A stretch of DNA of 36,152 nucleotides, taken from the NCBI GenBank assembly GCA_946187935.1, contig CAMHSJ010000018.1:1-36152 (forward strand). Reading direction: 5' to 3'. The notes beneath the pieces were generated by a model, which was not told the DNA's origin, did not search any database, and was given only the letters and a program-made list of their open reading frames with translations. Shown piece after piece: positions 1 through 7,479 of this stretch. Every line of letters begins with the position of its first letter. The first letter of the stretch is position 1. Position numbers and translations under genes: made by a program. Source of the DNA: an uncultured Clostridia bacterium (GTDB lineage Bacteria; Bacillota; Clostridia; Saccharofermentanales; Saccharofermentanaceae).

Positions 1-15
1 TTTCAAAACAGAAAA

Positions 16-53
16 CTGCCAACAAGCTCTTGATTTTTGTTAGCAGGTTTTTA
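16..53 (+). terminator. Rho-independent terminator of a gene upstream of the window
   Basis: Bases 16-25 (ctgccaacaa) pair with 37-46 (ttgttagcag) with one G-T pair, and the stem is followed by a T-rich run. This fits an intrinsic terminator for a plus-strand gene ending before the window. The gene itself is not visible. Confidence 0.6.
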
Positions 54-79
54 TGCCTTGAGCTGCCGTCTTTTTTGCC

Positions 80-185
80 TTGTCGGAGATAATTAGGTAA
101 AACCGGCTGTCTTACCGAAAAAACTCCGAATTTCGGTAAAAACTCTGAAAATCATCGGATTTCACCTAAAAACTACAGAACACCT
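80..185. repeat. Short imperfect repeats and palindrome in the leader of the folate operon
   Basis: A palindrome ttaccgaaa (112-120) / tttcggtaa (131-139) encloses ten bases. The segments at about 125-149 and 155-180 resemble each other, both carrying tccgaattt or tcggattt followed by a TAAAAACT core and then ctgaa or acagaa. It could be an operator or a leader hairpin. I do not recognise a known riboswitch, and the function is unknown. Confidence 0.35.
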
Positions 186-248
186 TCCGCCCCTAAACCA
201 TCAGGATTTGATAGAATAGGTGTGTAATAAAATAGAGAGGTCAAAGAT

Positions 249-875
249 ATGTTAGAGAAGAGCATCGATCAGTTTACAAGTGAACTCAGTTCAGGCGCAC
301 CCGTGCCCGGCGGCGGCGGCGCGAGCGCTTTGGCAGGCGCATTGTCAGCCTCGCTTGCGTCAATGGTCGGCAACCTTACTTCAGGCAAGAAGAAATATGC
401 AGAATATCAGGAAGAGATCGAGCAGATAATAGATAAGTCGGTCTCTCTTTCCAAGGAGTTTGAAGCTCTCATTGAGAAGGATGCTGAGGTCTTCGAGCCC
501 CTTTCAAAGGCATATGGGATCCCCAAGGATGATCCCGGCAGGGATGAGCTCCTTGAGAAGTGTCTTATGGATGCTGCTTCTGCCCCCAGGCAGATGGTGG
601 CCAGGTCAGAAGAAGCAGCCCTTATACTTGAGAGGCTCGCTGACATCGGTTCAAGACTTGCCATAAGTGATGTGGGCACGGCAGCAGCTCTGTGCAGTGC
701 AGCAGCTAAGGGCGCCGCCATGAATGTATATATCAACACCAAGCTGCTAAAAGACAGAGAAACAGCAGATAAGATCAACGCGGAAGTGGACATTAAGGTC
801 TCTAATATCACCCGCATCTGTGATGAAGTCTACTCCAAAGTCGAGCTTGGCCTTAAGGAAAGAAAGCAGGCATAA
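249..875 (+). CDS. fchA: Methenyltetrahydrofolate cyclohydrolase (FTCD_C / FchA family)
   Basis: A 208-residue protein of the formiminotransferase-cyclodeaminase C-terminal family. It is a helical enzyme that converts 5,10-methenyl-THF and 10-formyl-THF, and in some family members deaminates formimino-THF. The family signature PVPGGGGASALAGALSASLA lies near residues 18-37, followed by the lysine-rich helix typical of these proteins. The length matches stand-alone cyclohydrolases. GAGAGG lies 9 bases before the ATG. The gene is 2 bases upstream of a folD homologue that lacks cyclohydrolase residues, which supports a cyclohydrolase role over a histidine-degradation role. No hut genes are nearby. 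The exact reaction is inferred from family and context. Confidence 0.85.
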   Translation: MLEKSIDQFTSELSSGAPVPGGGGASALAGALSASLASMVGNLTSGKKKYAEYQEEIEQIIDKSVSLSKEFEALIEKDAEVFEPLSKAYGIPKDDPGRDELLEKCLMDAASAPRQMVARSEEAALILERLADIGSRLAISDVGTAAALCSAAAKGAAMNVYINTKLLKDRETADKINAEVDIKVSNITRICDEVYSKVELGLKERKQA

Positions 876-877
876 AT

Positions 878-1726
878 ATGATGAGACTATCAGGCAAAGA
901 AGTATCCGATAATATCGTAACAATGTTACAACCCCTTATAAATAAGCTTTCTGAGGCCGGCCACACTCCGACATTGGGAGTGTTAAGAGTAGGCGCAAGA
1001 GAGGATGACCTGTCTTACGAGAGGGGTCTTGTGAAGAAATTTGACAAGGCAGGAGCCGGCGTTAAGATCTTCGAGCTCCCGGCTGACTGCACCCAGGAAG
1101 ATCTGGATGCCACATTTGATCAGATGAATAACAGCAGTGACATTCACGGCATCCTGGTCTTCAGACCCTTGCCCAAACATTTATCTGACAGCCACATCAT
1201 AGAGACGATAGACCCGGGCAAGGATTCCGACTTTATGGACATCAGGAACATGGCAGGTGTATTTGCCGGCAAAAAAGATGCCGCTGCGCCCTGCACGGCT
1301 GAGGCGGTAATGGAGATCATCCACCACTACGGAATTGAGACCAGGGGCAAGAAGGCTGTCGTCTTAGGCAGGAGCCTTGTAATAGGCAAACCGGTCAGCA
1401 TGCTCCTTATAACAGACAATGCGACAGTTACCGTATGCCACACCAAGACTCAGGACATCAAGGCTGAATGCAGGAATGCGGACATAATAGTTGCATGCTG
1501 CGGTGTTGCCAAGATGGTCACGAAGGACTTCGTCCGCGAAGGACAGGTCATCCTTGATGTCGGCATGAACGTTGACGGGGACGGCAGGCTCTGCGGCGAC
1601 GTCGACTACGATGCCGTATCTGAAACGGTTGAAGCCATAACTCCTGTCCCGGGAGGCGTTGGAACTGTAACAACGGCAGTGCTCTTAAGACATGTCGCAC
1701 TGAACTGCGCGAAGATGCATGGCTAA
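878..1726 (+). CDS. folD: FolD-family methylenetetrahydrofolate dehydrogenase, probably monofunctional
   Basis: A cytosolic one-carbon enzyme of 282 residues, the usual FolD length. The NAD(P)-binding half is well kept: VLGRSLVIGKPVSMLL, ATVTVCHTKT, DVGMN and ITPVPGGVGTVT. The catalytic half is altered. In the canonical YxxxK motif, the Lys four residues after Tyr is Leu here (SYERGLVKK). GILVQLPLP reads GILVFRPLP, so the active-site Gln is gone. KDVDG reads KDSDF. Loss of the Lys is known to abolish cyclohydrolase activity in human MTHFD1 while sparing the dehydrogenase. With fchA directly upstream, I infer a split of the two activities. ATG at 881 is an alternative start. The gene overlaps the next one by 8 bases. 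Confidence 0.85.
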   Translation: MMRLSGKEVSDNIVTMLQPLINKLSEAGHTPTLGVLRVGAREDDLSYERGLVKKFDKAGAGVKIFELPADCTQEDLDATFDQMNNSSDIHGILVFRPLPKHLSDSHIIETIDPGKDSDFMDIRNMAGVFAGKKDAAAPCTAEAVMEIIHHYGIETRGKKAVVLGRSLVIGKPVSMLLITDNATVTVCHTKTQDIKAECRNADIIVACCGVAKMVTKDFVREGQVILDVGMNVDGDGRLCGDVDYDAVSETVEAITPVPGGVGTVTTAVLLRHVALNCAKMHG

Positions 1727-2900
1727 ACAGGACACCAACAAATGCAAAGCCGCCGATAAGTGCGGCGGATGTAAATACGCAGGCTGCTCTTATACGGAGC
1801 AGCTTGTTAAAAAGCAGGAATACATAAGATCGCTCCTGCCAAAGACGATAAGCATTGAGCCGGTCATCCCGTCTGATCAGATGTTCTTTTACAGGAACAA
1901 AGTCCACTCATCCTTTAAGCGCATCAAGAACGGCCGCATAATCTGCGGTCCGTACGAGGCAGGTTCACACAGGATCATAGAAGTCGGCACATGCCTCATC
2001 GAAAACGAGATCGCCGGCAGGATAATCCGTGACTGCGCAGGGATCGCGGCAAGGCTTAAGATCAGTATCTATAACGAAGTAACGGGTCACGGCGAACTCA
2101 GAAGAGTCCTTGTGAGGACAGCTGAGACCACAGGCGAAGTCATGGTGGTGTTAGTGATCGGATGCAAGTACTTTAAGAGCAAGAATGCTTTTATAAGAGA
2201 ACTCCTTAAGATCCATCCCGAGATCACGACCATACTTATCAGCGTGCATACAAGGCACAATTCCATGATCCTGGGTGATACCATCCGGAAAGAATATGGC
2301 CCCGGATACATCACTGACAAGGTGTTAGGCAACACATTCAGGCTTTCGCCCCACTCGTTCTTCCAGGTAAACAGGAGCACATCCGAAAAGCTCTATTCAA
2401 CGGCGGTAAGGCTGGCAGATGTTTCGCGCGAAGAAGAGGTACTGGATTGTTATTCAGGGATCGGGACGATTACCTTAGCCTTTGCGAAATTCGCCCGCCA
2501 CGTGACAGGTGTTGAGAACAACAAGGAAGCCGTCATGGATGCGGTCAGGAATAAGAAGATCAACAATGTCAAGAACTGTGATTTCATACTTGCGGATGCA
2601 ACTGAATACATGGTCCAAAGAGCAGAGGAGAATGCCAGTGTCGATACGGTGATATTAGACCCTACAAGACTCGGCACAACGCCTGAGTTCATAAGGGCAT
2701 GTGGCAGGTTAAGCCCCAAAAAGATCATATACATCTCCTGCGGCCCCGAGACGCTCGCAAGGGATATCAGGCTTTTCGCAAAAGAAGGGTACAAAGCAAC
2801 AACTGCTGTCCCTGTTGATATGTTCCCGTGGACAGAACACCTAGAGTGCGTAGTGTGCATGCGCAGAACGGATAAAGCTCCGTCAGGATCGTTGTCTTAA
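1719..2900 (+). CDS. rlmD: 23S rRNA (uracil-C5)-methyltransferase, RlmD/TrmA family
   Basis: A SAM-dependent methyltransferase of 393 residues that makes 5-methyluridine in RNA. An N-terminal iron-sulfur signature C-x5-C-x2-C (CKAADKCGGC) is followed by a candidate fourth Cys near residue 89 (GTCLIENE). The SAM motif LDCYSGIGTITLAFAK lies near residues 246-261. DPTRLG stands where DPPR-G is usual. The catalytic-Cys motif is SCGPETLARD and the general-base region is HLECV. There is no N-terminal TRAM domain; the protein begins almost at the Cys cluster. It overlaps the end of folD, so it is translationally coupled. Whether it modifies U1939, U747 or both (RlmCD-like) cannot be read from the sequence. 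Confidence 0.85.
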   Translation: MAKQDTNKCKAADKCGGCKYAGCSYTEQLVKKQEYIRSLLPKTISIEPVIPSDQMFFYRNKVHSSFKRIKNGRIICGPYEAGSHRIIEVGTCLIENEIAGRIIRDCAGIAARLKISIYNEVTGHGELRRVLVRTAETTGEVMVVLVIGCKYFKSKNAFIRELLKIHPEITTILISVHTRHNSMILGDTIRKEYGPGYITDKVLGNTFRLSPHSFFQVNRSTSEKLYSTAVRLADVSREEEVLDCYSGIGTITLAFAKFARHVTGVENNKEAVMDAVRNKKINNVKNCDFILADATEYMVQRAEENASVDTVILDPTRLGTTPEFIRACGRLSPKKIIYISCGPETLARDIRLFAKEGYKATTAVPVDMFPWTEHLECVVCMRRTDKAPSGSLS

Positions 2901-2951
2901 TGCCGCGGTGGTAAAATAGGACCAAGCACCGGACAGAGGAGGGAAAGCAGT

Positions 2952-3665
2952 ATGTGTAAGTATTATCAGGTATCGACGATCAATGCTCTGGCACAGGGCT
3001 TTTCCAAGTCTGTGATCAAGGTGGAGGAACTATTAAGGCATGGAGATCTGGGGCTTGGAACGTTTGAAGATGTTGATGGTGAAATGATCGTCTTAGACGG
3101 AAAATGCTACCGGGCTCAAAAGAGCGGTGACGTTACCCTCGCAGAGAATGACAGAGGCGTTCCTTTTGCCGCTGTCTGCAATTTCCGTTCTATGAGAAAG
3201 GAGGATCCGGGCAGGGTCGAAACGATCGAACAGCTGAAGGAATGGCTGATGCTCAGGATCGAAGAAGATTTCGGGCTTAACTCCATGTATGCAGTTCGGA
3301 TCGACGGGGAGTTTGCGAAGATAGTTGCCAGGTCGGCATCAGGGACAAAAGCACATCATGTTACGCTCAAAGATGCGCTCAGCGTCACCCAGAATGTCTT
3401 TTCCTTCGAAAACATTACGGGGACTCTCGTGTGTGTTTATTATCCCGACTACCTGGAAGGGATCAATGCTGCGGGGTGGCACCTTCATTTCATCTCTGAA
3501 GACAAAAAGCATGGCGGTCATGTATTTGATATCAGCATGATCAAAGGGGAAGCGGCCTTCTGCAAACTTACAAGTGTGGAGGTGCGCATTCCGGACACGC
3601 CGGCGTTTGATACTTATGATCTGAGATCCGCATCGAAGGATGATATCAGGAGCGTTGAACAGTAA
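2952..3665 (+). CDS. alsD: Alpha-acetolactate decarboxylase
   Basis: A cytosolic zinc enzyme that converts 2-acetolactate to acetoin, either for acetoin/butanediol fermentation or to drain acetolactate. The 237-residue length is typical. Seen in the protein: STINALAQG near the N terminus, GDLGLGTFEDVDGEMIVLDG near residues 31-50, and GWHLHFISEDKKHGGHVFD near residues 176-194, which holds the HxH and GGH zinc ligands. A strong GAGGAGGG site lies about 7 bases before the ATG. No acetolactate synthase or regulator is adjacent. The HD-GYP gene starts one base after the stop, so the two are probably cotranscribed although unrelated in function. Confidence 0.92.
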   Translation: MCKYYQVSTINALAQGFSKSVIKVEELLRHGDLGLGTFEDVDGEMIVLDGKCYRAQKSGDVTLAENDRGVPFAAVCNFRSMRKEDPGRVETIEQLKEWLMLRIEEDFGLNSMYAVRIDGEFAKIVARSASGTKAHHVTLKDALSVTQNVFSFENITGTLVCVYYPDYLEGINAAGWHLHFISEDKKHGGHVFDISMIKGEAAFCKLTSVEVRIPDTPAFDTYDLRSASKDDIRSVEQ

Positions 3666-3666
3666 A

Positions 3667-4782
3667 ATGAAAGCCGTTGTTGATGAGAATATGGAAGAAT
3701 CATATAAGAGGATAATCAAGATAAGCAGGATCATACAATACACCACGGCCGTTGCCATGGCGTTGTTTGGCCTGTTTGCTTTGGGAGGGATAGGCATTGC
3801 AGTCTATCCATACGATGCTGAAATGATCGTAAGCTTTCACAGATCTCTCATAGACAGCGTCAATCTTCTTCCCTCAGATCTTATCCGCAGCTTTATGGGA
3901 GAGGATCATCTAAGGCTGCAGGTCATCCTTACGGGGGTCTTCATTTTCCTCTTTGGCATCCTGCTCGTTTATCTTATCCATGAATACAGGAAGATCTTTA
4001 AGAAGATAACTAGTTCCCGCTCTCCGTTCACGCGTGAGACGAGCGGTGATTTCAGGAAGCTGTCTAATAAGGCACTTCTTATCTGTCTGTTCAGCACGCT
4101 CCTCGGACTGGCGTTATTCCTGCTTTTAAGGCTTTTCGCGTATATATTTGAATACGGCGCATATCTTCAGGACAAAGCCGATGAGACGAGCCGCATCCAG
4201 GAGGAGATGATAATGTCTCTAGCGGAGATCACGGAAAACAAATCAGAGCAGACGGGCAAGCATGTCAGAAGGGTTGCCGAGTATTCGCTCCTCATGGCCG
4301 AAGAGATGGGCATAGACGAAGATGAGGCCAAGATGATACGCCTTGCTTCTACAATGCACGATATAGGAAAACTGCTCATTCCCGACAGCATTCTCGAAAA
4401 GCCCGCCAGGCTCACGGATGAGGAATTTGCCGTGATCAAAAAGCACCCGGGATACGGAGGAGATCTTTTAAATAACGTTGAAGGCGATGTCATGCGCATG
4501 GCAAGGACAGTTGCCTTAGAGCACCATGAACGTCCTGACGGCAGAGGTTATCCTGAAGGTAAGAAGGGCAACAGCCTCAGCATAGAAGGCCGCATCGTTG
4601 CGGTAGCGGATGTCTATGATGCGCTTACCAGCAACAGAAGCTACAAGAAGGCTTGGGATGAGAAAGATGCCTATGAAGAGATAGTTAAGGGCAGGGGCAC
4701 TCAGTTTGATGAAGGCGTCATAGATGCTTTTATCAAGGCCTATCCCAAGATAAATGCCGTTAGGGAGAAGCTTCAGGAATAA
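3667..4782 (+). CDS. Membrane HD-GYP domain protein, predicted cyclic-di-GMP phosphodiesterase
   Basis: About 371 residues. Three hydrophobic segments fill the N-terminal 160 residues (IIQYTTAVAMALFGLFALGG, VILTGVFIFLFGILLVYLI and ALLICLFSTLLGLALFLLL). A short linker and a cytoplasmic HD-GYP domain (about 175-360) follow. Metal and signature residues are intact: HVRRVAEYS, MHDIGKLLIPD, IKKHPGYGG, HHERPDGRGYP, and VADVYDALTSNRSY. HD-GYP domains hydrolyse c-di-GMP, or in some proteins 3'3'-cGAMP, to linear products. An in-frame ATG at 3640 overlaps alsD and has AAGG directly against it. I prefer the ATG at 3667, just after the alsD stop, with AGGAG 14 bases upstream, which is longer than ideal. 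No recognised sensor domain precedes the HD region. Confidence 0.88.
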   Translation: MKAVVDENMEESYKRIIKISRIIQYTTAVAMALFGLFALGGIGIAVYPYDAEMIVSFHRSLIDSVNLLPSDLIRSFMGEDHLRLQVILTGVFIFLFGILLVYLIHEYRKIFKKITSSRSPFTRETSGDFRKLSNKALLICLFSTLLGLALFLLLRLFAYIFEYGAYLQDKADETSRIQEEMIMSLAEITENKSEQTGKHVRRVAEYSLLMAEEMGIDEDEAKMIRLASTMHDIGKLLIPDSILEKPARLTDEEFAVIKKHPGYGGDLLNNVEGDVMRMARTVALEHHERPDGRGYPEGKKGNSLSIEGRIVAVADVYDALTSNRSYKKAWDEKDAYEEIVKGRGTQFDEGVIDAFIKAYPKINAVREKLQE

Positions 4783-4811
4783 TAGAAGCTTAATGACATA
4801 GCGAGGCTGGT

Positions 4812-7169
4812 ATGCATTCGATCTTTATTTCCAGTACCTTTAGGGACATGCAGAAAGAGAGGGACATCATCAGGGAGACGGTCCTGCCAAGACTTGATGC
4901 TTTTGCCAGAAGCAACGGCGATACTATAAGAATCGAAGACCTGAGATGGGGAATAGACACGTCAAAAGATGACAGCAGCGTGAATATCTTAAACGTTTGC
5001 TTCGATGCTATCCTTGATACCAATCCGCTCATGATCGCGCTGATAGGAGACCGATACGGAACAACGGTAGATACGGGAGCCATAAAGACATCCATGTTAA
5101 ACCGTAAAGAACGCATTTCTGAATACAAAGAAAGCAGCATCACTGAACTGGAACTTGATTATGCATTGGCGCTGAATCCTTCACAGATCCCGTGCCTGTT
5201 CTTTTTCAGGAAGATCGTTATCCCTGACTCACTCGAAAAGGATCATCCCGAGGTCTGGAGCATTTACCACGAGGGTGATGAAGACGCATTAAACAGAGCT
5301 TCGTGTTTAAAAGAACGGATCAGGGAGCTCTATCCAAACCGCGTGTTCGAGTATGCTGTCTCCTGGGATCCTGTAAAAAGAGAACTTACAGGATGGGATG
5401 ACTTTGCTGATCTGGCAGAACAGAAGATAAAGAATGTCCTGAAAACAAATCTGGAATATAGTGAGAGCAGCAGGAAAAACGAGTTTGATCTGGCAAGATC
5501 AAACTTCGCTTATTCATTTCAGCAGGATTCACTCCCCATCACAACTGATCAGGAGTTTACGAATAACGGCCGCCAGCTGCGGTATCTGATGAGCAGGAAA
5601 TGGTGTGACCGTTTAACAGGATACTATATCCAGTCTGGCGATCAGTTTGAATCTTCGATCCTCATGGCATCGGTCGCACACGAATGGATAAGAGAAGGCG
5701 TTCAGGTGATACCGTTTGACTGCGGAGTTTCAAGGGATGCTCATGATTTCTTTTTCTTCGTTAAATATATCTGTCACGAGCTCTCATGCTTTTTGGGAAA
5801 GCAAGACGATTTTATGAAGCTCTATGAGACAGTCTACAAGACAGAATATGAAGACGGCTCGGATTGCGATGAGATAATGGAATACTGGCTTGATATGTAT
5901 GAAGCCGAAGGTGGGGAAGACCTGATAGTTATAGTCCGCAACTGGCAGCTGACAGATTACGGGGATATTCAGTACTGGTACCCGAACAAGGAACATCCCG
6001 GCAAGATACATTGGGTCTTCAGCAGTACTGAAGGTATTACGTGGGATGGGGAGCGCATCTATTTCAACCGCAATATCATGAATGGAGACAAAGGCTTTTT
6101 CGATCCGTCATTTGTGATAGACAGCTATATGCAAAAGAACCATAAACAGCTTGCTGATCCTGTTAAGGATTGCATCATTGAAAAAGCAAAGGGAAAACCA
6201 CTGTCTTATCTTATGACTATATTAGACAGGTTTATGAGGATGAATGAAGCGGATTATAAGACCATCAATTCTTATGGCGGAGACGGTAATGCGATAAACA
6301 AGTATCAGGATGAACTGATATCAGGGCTTCCTGATGACAGGAACAAAGTGATCAACGTGGTGGTGGATAACCTTATGGAAGAGCTTGGAAGATCATTCGT
6401 TTCCAGTATATTATCCATAGCGTGTGCAGTTCCTTATCCCATATCTTCCGGATATCTGATGCATCTTTTGGAGAAACATGGCATTAAGTGGAATCAAATG
6501 GATTATTCGATCTTAAAGAACCGGCTGGCAGGTGTATTGCAGGACAATATAGAAGATGCTCTGTTCATTAAGGATGCAGTTTACAAGGAGTATTGGAGGA
6601 TAAATAACCGTGAACAGGTAAGCATGCTGGAGAAAGAACTCCTCGATGAAGCGATACCATATTTAAGCAGCGGAATAGAAGAAAGATACGCATCACACTA
6701 TTACAGGCATGATCTTGAAAAGAGTGGGAGATCTGAAGAATCTGATGAATACTCTCAGTATGTTATTCCTTCAATTACTGGATATTACACAGGTCAGCTT
6801 GATTCTTGCAGCATCCGTCTGCTGTCTGATGGAACAGACGATGAAAAGGCCGAAGAGATTATCCATTTCTGTTTTCTGGAACTTGGAGCAAGCAGGGAAC
6901 TTAAAAGGTTTAATTCAGGGTTAAATGACGGGTATTTTGAGGAAGCACAAGACAGAATGACAGATGTTTTTTCTCATTGCAGCAACAGCAATGCGTCTCA
7001 TATCATTTCGGAGCTTATAGACTATTATAACGAGTGCGTGATCAGTCACTTCCGGGAAAGAGAAAACAAAGCGAAGGAAACGATATCTGACATATTCAAT
7101 TCTTTTGGAAACAGCATTGAAGAAGAGCTCAAAGATGAGCTTTTGCAGCTTGACATTTTAGAGGTCTGA
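4812..7169 (+). CDS. DUF4062 / STAND-NTPase-like protein with degenerate nucleotide-binding motifs
   Basis: A 785-residue predicted cytosolic protein. Residues 1-110 are a clear DUF4062 domain: IFISSTFRDMQKERDIIRE, the LRWGI motif, and PLMIALIGDRYGT. The same domain heads TEP1- and NPHP3-like STAND proteins. The expected P-loop position (about 268-285) reads YYIQSGDQFESSILMAS, with no GKS/T. The expected Walker B strand (about 368-380) reads DLIVIVRNWQL, with no Asp pair. The downstream HWVFSST matches the sensor-like strand of the family. The rest is helical and of unknown function. The codon use looks richer in A/T-ending codons than its neighbours by eye. An antiphage or stress-sensing role is possible by family analogy but unproven. 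GAGG lies 5 bases before the ATG. Confidence 0.75.
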   Translation: MHSIFISSTFRDMQKERDIIRETVLPRLDAFARSNGDTIRIEDLRWGIDTSKDDSSVNILNVCFDAILDTNPLMIALIGDRYGTTVDTGAIKTSMLNRKERISEYKESSITELELDYALALNPSQIPCLFFFRKIVIPDSLEKDHPEVWSIYHEGDEDALNRASCLKERIRELYPNRVFEYAVSWDPVKRELTGWDDFADLAEQKIKNVLKTNLEYSESSRKNEFDLARSNFAYSFQQDSLPITTDQEFTNNGRQLRYLMSRKWCDRLTGYYIQSGDQFESSILMASVAHEWIREGVQVIPFDCGVSRDAHDFFFFVKYICHELSCFLGKQDDFMKLYETVYKTEYEDGSDCDEIMEYWLDMYEAEGGEDLIVIVRNWQLTDYGDIQYWYPNKEHPGKIHWVFSSTEGITWDGERIYFNRNIMNGDKGFFDPSFVIDSYMQKNHKQLADPVKDCIIEKAKGKPLSYLMTILDRFMRMNEADYKTINSYGGDGNAINKYQDELISGLPDDRNKVINVVVDNLMEELGRSFVSSILSIACAVPYPISSGYLMHLLEKHGIKWNQMDYSILKNRLAGVLQDNIEDALFIKDAVYKEYWRINNREQVSMLEKELLDEAIPYLSSGIEERYASHYYRHDLEKSGRSEESDEYSQYVIPSITGYYTGQLDSCSIRLLSDGTDDEKAEEIIHFCFLELGASRELKRFNSGLNDGYFEEAQDRMTDVFSHCSNSNASHIISELIDYYNECVISHFRERENKAKETISDIFNSFGNSIEEELKDELLQLDILEV

Positions 7170-7209
7170 TGATGAAACGCGGAATATCTTTGATGAGATA
7201 AAGGATGTA

Positions 7210-7479
7210 TTGAAGTCCAGTTCTCTTCCTGCTGATATCCTCAAGATCGACAAGTCTTTTATCGACAAGATGGACGAGAGCAGATCCTCAAGGCGGTATG
7301 TTTCCGCGATCATATCAATAGGACATATAATGGGCTTTAAAGTCATCTCCGAAGGCGCTGAGAAGGCTTCGCAGATCGACACTCTGAAGGATATCGGCTG
7401 TGACTATGTTCAGGGTTTCGTATGGGGCAAGCCACTTACCGCAGAGGACGCCGCAAAGCTCGTAGAAGCAACAGTTTAA
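7210..7479 (+). pseudogene. Remnant of an EAL domain (C-terminal third only)
   Basis: The reading frame open after the TAG at 7159 encodes about 89 residues that match the end of an EAL c-di-GMP phosphodiesterase: LPADILKIDKSFI, ISEGAEKASQIDTL (canonical AEGVET), and CDYVQGFVWGKPL. The N-terminal part with the EAL signature, the other metal ligands and DDFGTG is missing. Recognisable homology begins near 7205, only about 35 bases after the DUF4062 gene ends. TTG at 7210 is the only plausible start in the homologous part. It cannot be an active phosphodiesterase. I read it as what is left of a gene whose front was lost when the upstream gene arrived or a deletion occurred. Its stop overlaps the convergent GGDEF gene by 4 bases. 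Confidence 0.8.

Noticed and set aside
60..248. THF or ZTP riboswitch before the folate operon
   Set aside because: None of the conserved core sequences of either class could be found.
6175..6200. AKGKP in the DUF4062 protein as a possible Walker A motif
   Set aside because: It lacks GxxxxGK[ST], is not preceded by a hydrophobic strand, and lies about 190 residues after the expected position.
7169..7201. Short ATG frame right after the DUF4062 gene as a leader peptide
   Set aside because: It codes for only ten residues and has no recognisable pattern.
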